DNA of 33,676 nt from Gammaproteobacteria bacterium (GTDB taxonomy: Bacteria; Pseudomonadota; Gammaproteobacteria; Steroidobacterales; PWYM01), in assembly GCA_020832005.1 (NCBI GenBank), contig JAFIFN010000031.1, positions 1 through 33,676 on the forward strand. The letters are read 5' to 3'. The first letter of the stretch is position 1. Each line of letters begins with the position of its first letter. The notes beneath the pieces were generated by a model, which saw only the letters and a program-made list of their open reading frames with translations, was not told the origin of the DNA and made no database searches. Both the position numbers and the translations under genes were made by a program. This document shows positions 28,011 to 33,676 of the stretch, one piece after another.

Positions 28011-30112
28011 TGCTGGTCGGCGCCCGAACCGTCGGCAGCTGCCATCAGCGTGCGCTGCAGGTAGGTGTAGACCAGCGCCTGGAGCTTCGCGGTGTGCTCT
28101 GGCGTGGCGGCACCTGCGTGTCCGCCCTCGATGTTTTCGAAGTAGTACACCGGATGTTCATACTCGCGCAGCCGCGCCACCATCTTGCGCGCATGGCCCG
28201 GGTGTACCCGGTCATCCCGCGTCGAGGTGGTGATCAGCATGCTGGGATAGTCGGCCTCCGGATCGATGTTCTGGTAGGGCGAGTAGCGGCTGATCCAGGC
28301 CCACTGCTCGGGGTCATCCGGATTGCCGTATTCGGCCATCCAGCTGGCCCCGGCCAACAGCAGGTGATAGCGACGCATGTCCAGCAGCGGTACCAGGCTG
28401 ACCACGGCGCCGTACAGCTCGGGTCGCTGGGTCACCGCGGCACCGACCAGCAGGCCACCGTTGCTTCCGCCCATGATGCCCAGCCGCGACGGGCGGGTAA
28501 TGCCGCGCTCGATCAGGTCTTCTGCCACGGCCGCGAAGTCCTCGTAGGCGCGCATGCGGTTTTCCCGCAGGGCCGCCTGGTGCCAGGCCGGCCCGAACTC
28601 GCCACCGCCGCGGATATTGGCCACGACCAGCGTGCCGCCGGTCTCCAGCCAGCCCATGCCGCGTGCGGCCGAGTAGACCGGTGTCTCGGACACCTGGAAG
28701 CCTCCATAGGCATACAGCAGGACCGGCGCGTCACCGTCGGCTTCGGCGTCTTCCGGACCGACCAGGAAATACGGCACGCGCGTGCCGTCTGCCGAGGTCG
28801 CCTCGAGCTGACGTACCGCAAGTCCGGTGGCATCGAAGAAACCGGGCTGCTCCATCACCGCGCGTGGTGTCGATCGACCATGAGCCGAAAACAGCGTCAG
28901 CGGTGTGATGAAGTCCTGGTAGGCGAAGAACCAGTGCTCGCTGAAGGCATCGGTGGTGATGTGCCTGACGCTGCCAAGGGGTCTCACGTCGATTTCGCGC
29001 TGCTGCCAGCCCGCCTCGCCAGGCGTGAGCAGATACAGCCGGCTGGTGACATTGTCGAGCATGTGCACCAGCAGGTGCTCGCCGCTGCGCTTGACGTCTT
29101 CGATCGTGGTGCGCGGGTCGGGGCTGATCAGGCGCGCAGGCCTCGGTGTACCCGCCAGCAGTCCGTCCAGCGGCACGGCGAGCAGTTCGCCGGACCGGTA
29201 GGTTTCGTCACCGACGCGCCAGTCCTCGCGTAACCGCACGATCAGCGCGTCGTTGAGGATCGCGTCCACGCCGACCTTCTGGGGCAGCGGCAACAGCTTC
29301 GGGCCTTCGTCGGTCAGCAGGCTGTACTCGATGCTGAAAAAGTCTACCGCCCGCATCAGCAGCGGGTAGCTGCCCTCGGGTGTGCGAACAACTGTTGGAA
29401 ACAGGCCGACGTCGCTGATCGGGATCTCCGCGACCGTCTCGGCTTCATCGATGCCCTCGCCGCGATGCCAGCGCCGCGCCGTGCGTGCATAGCCCGAATC
29501 GGTCATCGTGCCGGGGCCGAAATCGCTGTACACCAGCAGCGTATCCTCATCCAGCCAGCTGCCACCGCCCTTGGCCTCGGGCAGCATGAAGCCGTCGGCG
29601 ACGAAGCGCCGTGTCGCGATGTCGAACTCGCGCAGCACGACCGCGTCGGCCCCGCCGCGCGACAGCGACAGCAGGCAGCGCGAGCTGCCGTTCGGTGCGC
29701 AGGCGGCGCCCTTGAACACCCAGTTTTCCTCCTCGGCCGCGCCGAGTGCATCCAGGTCGAGCAGGGTTTCCCATTCAGGCTTGCCCTCGGCGTAGGCGGC
29801 AACAGGCGTGCGCCGCCACAGCCCGCGAGGGTTGGTGCCGTCCTGCCACAGGTTGTAGACAAAGCCGCCCCTGAGATCGCCGAAAGGGATCCGGGCATCG
29901 GACTCCAGTGCTGCCAGCAGGCGTGCGCGCAGGGCGTCATGATCCTCGCCGACCTGCAGGGTGGCTGCGGTCTCGGCATTGCGCGCCTCGACCCATTCCA
30001 TGGCCGCCGCGTCGTGCACCTCTTCGAGCCAGAGATAGGGGTCGTCGTCCTGGGCCAGCGTCATCTGGACTCCTGCGAGAAGCAAAAAGGCGGGAAGAAG
30101 CGTCCGGTACAT
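28007..30112 (-). CDS. Prolyl oligopeptidase family serine peptidase (S9), exported
   Basis: Signal peptide MYRTLLPAFLLLAGVQMTLAQ; DPYLWLEEV; GIMGGSNGGLLVGAAVTQRPELYGAVVSLVPLLDM; EGGHAG. Confidence 0.9.
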   Translation of the reverse strand: MYRTLLPAFLLLAGVQMTLAQDDDPYLWLEEVHDAAAMEWVEARNAETAATLQVGEDHDALRARLLAALESDARIPFGDLRGGFVYNLWQDGTNPRGLWRRTPVAAYAEGKPEWETLLDLDALGAAEEENWVFKGAACAPNGSSRCLLSLSRGGADAVVLREFDIATRRFVADGFMLPEAKGGGSWLDEDTLLVYSDFGPGTMTDSGYARTARRWHRGEGIDEAETVAEIPISDVGLFPTVVRTPEGSYPLLMRAVDFFSIEYSLLTDEGPKLLPLPQKVGVDAILNDALIVRLREDWRVGDETYRSGELLAVPLDGLLAGTPRPARLISPDPRTTIEDVKRSGEHLLVHMLDNVTSRLYLLTPGEAGWQQREIDVRPLGSVRHITTDAFSEHWFFAYQDFITPLTLFSAHGRSTPRAVMEQPGFFDATGLAVRQLEATSADGTRVPYFLVGPEDAEADGDAPVLLYAYGGFQVSETPVYSAARGMGWLETGGTLVVANIRGGGEFGPAWHQAALRENRMRAYEDFAAVAEDLIERGITRPSRLGIMGGSNGGLLVGAAVTQRPELYGAVVSLVPLLDMRRYHLLLAGASWMAEYGNPDDPEQWAWISRYSPYQNIDPEADYPSMLITTSTRDDRVHPGHARKMVARLREYEHPVYYFENIEGGHAGAATPEHTAKLQALVYTYLQRTLMAAADGSGADQQ

Positions 30113-30145
30113 GTCGGTGTGTCCTTATGGCTTGCCTGTTGCCAC

Positions 30146-31396
30146 TTAATGGCCGGTTTTTCGCCGCGCCAGGGGCAGTTCGTCGAACACTGCCAGCGGG
30201 GTGCCGACCAGGGATTCGCTGATCTCGCGCAGCCGTGCGTAGGTGATGGTCTCGTCGCTTTCGGCCAGTGTGCGGGCGACATCGTCGAGCGAGTGCTCAC
30301 CGTCGCTGGCCTCGCGGATGGCAGCATCGATGCGCACGAACTCACCGACGGCGCGCGCCGTCACCGCGCCGCCGGCACTGGCGACATCGAGGCGTCGCAC
30401 GCTGCGGCCATTGCGCGCATGTGTTTCCAGCGACGCCGCATGGCGCTCCTCGCTGAGCACGCCCGAGCGCCGAAGAATCTCCAGGCTGTAGTAGTCCGCG
30501 AGTCCCTCGACGATCCAGCCGGCACCGCGACCGGTGTGCACGATGCCGGCCACATGAACCATTTCATGCAGCAGTGTCGAGGTGCCGCGCTCATTGATCA
30601 GCGGACGCTCGGCGTGCATGTACAGTGATGACGGACCCGACAGCGCGCCGCGCCACATCGGATCGCCGGCGCTGACCACCAGCAGGCGATCCGGGAAGTC
30701 GGGAAAGATCTCCAGCAGCGTGGGCAGGGTCCAGCGCACCATGGCCAGCGCATCCATGCGACGCACGCCCACGCCCACCGGGCCCGAGATCACGATCTCT
30801 CGCCCGGCGACCTCCTCGCGGCGCGTGCCCAGCGCGCCTGCGACCATCCAGCCGGTGGGGCGTACGAAGCGACGCGTCGGATCTTCGAGTGGCAGCGCTT
30901 CACCGTCCCAGGCGCCATACCGGGTCTCGATCGACCAGCCCTCCGGGGCCGTGAAGCTCAGGCTGGCGCGTGACTCGACGCCGGGCACGCCGCGCATCCG
31001 CGCAGGTGGCACGAGGTGGTCGGCGCGCATCAGCGCCCAGTCGTCGGTGATACGCGCATCGTAGCCACCGGATCCGCGCTGCCGGTCGATGACCATGCGG
31101 AGTGTGAATTCACCGCCCTCGGCGGGTGGTCGCCAGAACACGAACTCATCGTCCTGCTCGATCTCGCCATCGCCTGCAAAACCGTGATGACGATCGGGGT
31201 CAGGCCGGAACCGCAGCTCGCGCAGCTGCCCGTCGGTCTGGCGCACCCGGAGGCTGACCTGCGCCTCGCCATCGGCGGGCGACAGGGTCGCGTGATAATC
31301 GATATCGAAGGTAGGGACCGCTTCGGCGGCGCGCGCAGCGCCTGCGAGCAACACCGCAACAAGCAGTCCGGAAATCCACATCCAGCTGATTTTCAT
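30146..31396 (-). CDS. Exported gluzincin-type metallopeptidase (M61-like)
   Basis: Signal peptide; HEMVHVAGIV (HExxH) followed by WIVEGLADYYSLE (downstream Glu). Confidence 0.7.
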   Translation of the reverse strand: MKISWMWISGLLVAVLLAGAARAAEAVPTFDIDYHATLSPADGEAQVSLRVRQTDGQLRELRFRPDPDRHHGFAGDGEIEQDDEFVFWRPPAEGGEFTLRMVIDRQRGSGGYDARITDDWALMRADHLVPPARMRGVPGVESRASLSFTAPEGWSIETRYGAWDGEALPLEDPTRRFVRPTGWMVAGALGTRREEVAGREIVISGPVGVGVRRMDALAMVRWTLPTLLEIFPDFPDRLLVVSAGDPMWRGALSGPSSLYMHAERPLINERGTSTLLHEMVHVAGIVHTGRGAGWIVEGLADYYSLEILRRSGVLSEERHAASLETHARNGRSVRRLDVASAGGAVTARAVGEFVRIDAAIREASDGEHSLDDVARTLAESDETITYARLREISESLVGTPLAVFDELPLARRKTGH

Positions 31397-31455
31397 GCCT
31401 GTTTCGTGACTCCGTGGACACTTGTGCGGAAATTCTTCATGGCATACTGACCCGC

Positions 31456-31517
31456 GAACCCTGTCACGGGTTCCGGCGCCTGCGCCGCCGGTGACAGCGC
31501 CGGAACCCCGCTCACCG
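31456..31517 (+). promoter_or_regulatory. Cluster of overlapping inverted repeats upstream of fbp
   Basis: GAACCC/GGGTTC, CTGTCAC/GTGACAG, GGGTTCCGGCG/CGCCGGAACCC and CGGTGA/TCACCG pairs within 62 bp. Confidence 0.6.
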
Positions 31518-31539
31518 CTTCACGCCCAAGGTAACCACC

Positions 31540-32568
31540 ATGAACGCCTCTGTCGATCTCGCAGTCCCTACCGGTATCCTCGCTGATGCCGATATCGTCA
31601 CGCTGCAGTCCCACATGCTGGAAGAAAAGCGCCGCGTCGCCGATCCCGGCGATACGCTGTCGTGGATCATCTCGGCGCTGTCAATCTCGGCGAAAATCAT
31701 CTCGGCGCAGCTGCGTCGTGCAGGTCTGGACAACGTGCTGGGCTCGCTGGGCAACCAGAATGTTCAGGGTGAGGACCAGCAGAAGCTCGATGTCATCGCC
31801 AACAACGTGCTGATGCGCGCACTGGGCGCTCGCGAAGGCGTCATGGTGCTGGCCTCCGAGGAGGCCGACGAACCCGTCGTCATCGCAGGCAACCGTGCCG
31901 ATGAGCGCGGCTATTGTGTGCTGTTCGATCCTCTCGATGGCTCATCGAACCTCGATGTCTGCGGCGGTGTGGGCACGATTTTCAGCATCCTGCGCCATGA
32001 TCGACGCAGCACGCGCATTGCCGACTCCGTGCTGCAGCCCGGTGCCCGGCAGGTGGCGGCCGGCTACGTGCTCTATGGGCCCTCGACGGTGATGGTGCTG
32101 ACCACCGGTGCCGGGGTCGACATGTTCGTGCTCGATACCGCGATCGGTGCGTTCATTCGCATCGCACGGGGTCTGCGCATCCCCGAGACCGGCGCGACCT
32201 ATTCCCTGAACGAAGGCAACCGTGCCAGCTTCCCCGCCGGATATCGTGCCTATCTCGACTGGGCCCAGGCCAACGGTTACTCCAGTCGCTATGCGGGGGC
32301 GATGGTCGCCGATGTGCATCGCACCCTGCTCAAGGGCGGGGTGTTTCTCTATCCGCCGACGCAAAAGGCCCCACAGGGCAAACTGCGTCTGCTCTATGAG
32401 GCCAGTCCCATGGCCATGATCATCGAGCAGGCCGGCGGCCAGGCGCTGGCCGGCACACAGCGCATCCTGGATATCCAGCCCACGGCCCTGCACCAGCGCA
32501 CGCCCGTGCTGCTGGGCAGTTCAGCGGAAGTGGCGGGGGTGGCCGAATTCCTGGATCGCGCCGACTGA
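31540..32568 (+). CDS. fbp: Class 1 fructose-1,6-bisphosphatase
   Basis: VLASEEADEPVVI, CVLFDPLDGSSNLDVCGGVGTIFSI, LRLLYEASPMAMIIEQAGGQALAG motifs. Confidence 0.95.
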   Translation: MNASVDLAVPTGILADADIVTLQSHMLEEKRRVADPGDTLSWIISALSISAKIISAQLRRAGLDNVLGSLGNQNVQGEDQQKLDVIANNVLMRALGAREGVMVLASEEADEPVVIAGNRADERGYCVLFDPLDGSSNLDVCGGVGTIFSILRHDRRSTRIADSVLQPGARQVAAGYVLYGPSTVMVLTTGAGVDMFVLDTAIGAFIRIARGLRIPETGATYSLNEGNRASFPAGYRAYLDWAQANGYSSRYAGAMVADVHRTLLKGGVFLYPPTQKAPQGKLRLLYEASPMAMIIEQAGGQALAGTQRILDIQPTALHQRTPVLLGSSAEVAGVAEFLDRAD

Positions 32569-32601
32569 CATCGGCCGGCGCGAGGCGCGCCGCAGCGTGC
32601 C

Positions 32602-33054
32602 TCAGTCGCCGGCGGGCAGCCAGCGCGGGTCGGGTACGAAGGCGTCGCTGACGATCACATTGAGCGTGCCCAGCCCTTCGCGCAGCGGGATCGCCTCGCG
32701 CTGATAGCGCTCCGAGTAATAAAAGTCCCGGGCGTGCTGCAGTGACGGGAACTCGAACACGCGAACCGAGCTGGTGAAGGCCGGGCCCTCGAGGACTTCG
32801 GCGGCATGCTCCTCGCTGATGAACAGCAGACGCCCGCCATATTCAAGCAGCAGCGGGATGGTGGCGCGGGCATATGGTCCCATGCGCGCCGAATCGACAT
32901 TCGTGCCGATGACGATCATGTAACCCGGAGGGCTTGCTGCAGGTTCGGGCTCGTCGACCTGCTTGGCGCCGCCGGCCAGCGCGCCGGCCGGCAGGCCTGC
33001 GCAGCCAAGCGTGGCGGCCAGCGCAATCATCTGCAGGCAACGGTACGTCATCAT
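32602..33054 (-). CDS. DUF1330 domain-containing exported protein
   Basis: Signal peptide MMTYRCLQMIALAATLGCAGLPAGALA; GYMIVIGTNVDSARMGPYARATIPLLLEYGGRLLF...VFEFPSLQHARDFYYSERYQ typical of DUF1330. Confidence 0.85.
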   Translation of the reverse strand: MMTYRCLQMIALAATLGCAGLPAGALAGGAKQVDEPEPAASPPGYMIVIGTNVDSARMGPYARATIPLLLEYGGRLLFISEEHAAEVLEGPAFTSSVRVFEFPSLQHARDFYYSERYQREAIPLREGLGTLNVIVSDAFVPDPRWLPAGD

Positions 33055-33252
33055 GAACTGACTCCCGGCGTGTTCGTATGGGCTATGCCATTGAGCATGC
33101 TGGCGATGTATCGTGCACAGCAATGCAGCGTCATGGCCGGACCGCTGGGTGGACGCGGCTGGGCGGTGGCCAAGTGCGCAGCGATTCCCTATGCTGCTGG
33201 AAAGCTGCGCGAACACGTCGTTTCGCGCTGAAATCAATTCGAGAGGAGACCC

Positions 33253-33676
33253 ATGGGCACGCTTACCTGGCTACTCATCGTCGCTGTCGGGATCATTGCC
33301 GGGGTGGCGATCGGCCGCTTCTGGCCGCTGGATTCCCTGCGCATGCGCACCATCGAGGGCGAGCGCGACAGCGCCCGCGCCGAGCTGCAGCGGTATCGCG
33401 AGGAAGTCAGTACCCACTTCCAGCGCACCGGGCAGCTGTTCGATCGCATCACCTCCGACTACCGCTCACTCTACGAACATCTCGCCAGTGGCGCCGATCA
33501 GCTCTGTGGCCCCTCGCAGGCCGACGTGCTGCAGGCCGAGCCGGAGCAGCGAAAGCTGGCGCTGGCCCATGCCGAAGCCGCTGCGCAGTCCGAAACTGCC
33601 ACGCAGGCTGAAGCTGCCACAAAGTCCGACGCCGCTGCGAAGTCCGACGCCGCTGCGAAGTCCGACGCCGCTGCGA
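33253..33676 (+). CDS. zapG: YhcB/ZapG family (DUF1043) protein, incomplete at window end
   Basis: MGTLTWLLIVAVGIIAGVAIGRFWPLDSLRMRTIEGERDSARAELQRYREEVSTHFQRTGQLFDRITSDYRSLYEHLA; open at the window end, not listed in the ORF track. Confidence 0.8.
   Translation, partial: MGTLTWLLIVAVGIIAGVAIGRFWPLDSLRMRTIEGERDSARAELQRYREEVSTHFQRTGQLFDRITSDYRSLYEHLASGADQLCGPSQADVLQAEPEQRKLALAHAEAAAQSETATQAEAATKSDAAAKSDAAAKSDAAA
33622..33676 (+). repeat. 18-bp tandem repeat (AAGTCCGACGCCGCTGCG) encoding KSDAAA
   Basis: Three exact units 33622-33639, 33640-33657, 33658-33675, running to the last base. Confidence 0.97.

Overview
This is a 33.7 kb, high-GC, proteobacterial (gammaproteobacterial-looking) chromosomal segment and probably a whole contig. 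It opens in a 47-nt poly-C run and ends inside an 18-bp tandem repeat within a ZapG/YhcB-like gene. Most of it is ordinary chromosomal gene content: an MFS transporter, a tyrosine phosphatase, a translationally coupled pair of TPR/TonB_C proteins, a MacB/FtsX/HlyD-type ABC efflux operon, a beta-CASP MBL protein, a methyltransferase, an Lrp/ornithine cyclodeaminase pair, OsmC, an aminotransferase, fbp, and a striking number of (mostly exported) peptidases (tricorn-like S41, two S9, a reprolysin-like GlyGly-CTERM protein, an M61-like protein, and a CPBP protein). The most notable non-routine signals are: (1) an 83-bp intergenic palindromic element in two inverted copies (11601-11683 and 22235-22317), whose 30-bp arms show compensatory changes; (2) a ~69-bp diverged duplicate of the 3' end of the hlyD-like gene at 18548-18616, which brackets a CPBP/serine-hydrolase cassette and abuts a beta-lactamase-family gene relic and a Phd/PemK-like toxin-antitoxin module, i.e. 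a likely insertion or recombination scar; (3) interleaved inverted repeats just upstream of fbp; (4) a tandem repeat whose arms complement the end of the ornithine cyclodeaminase gene. I did not find a CRISPR array, tRNA/rRNA, transposase, prophage, or a clear new multi-gene defence or biosynthetic system. All gene calls rest on reading the translations, not on database searches.
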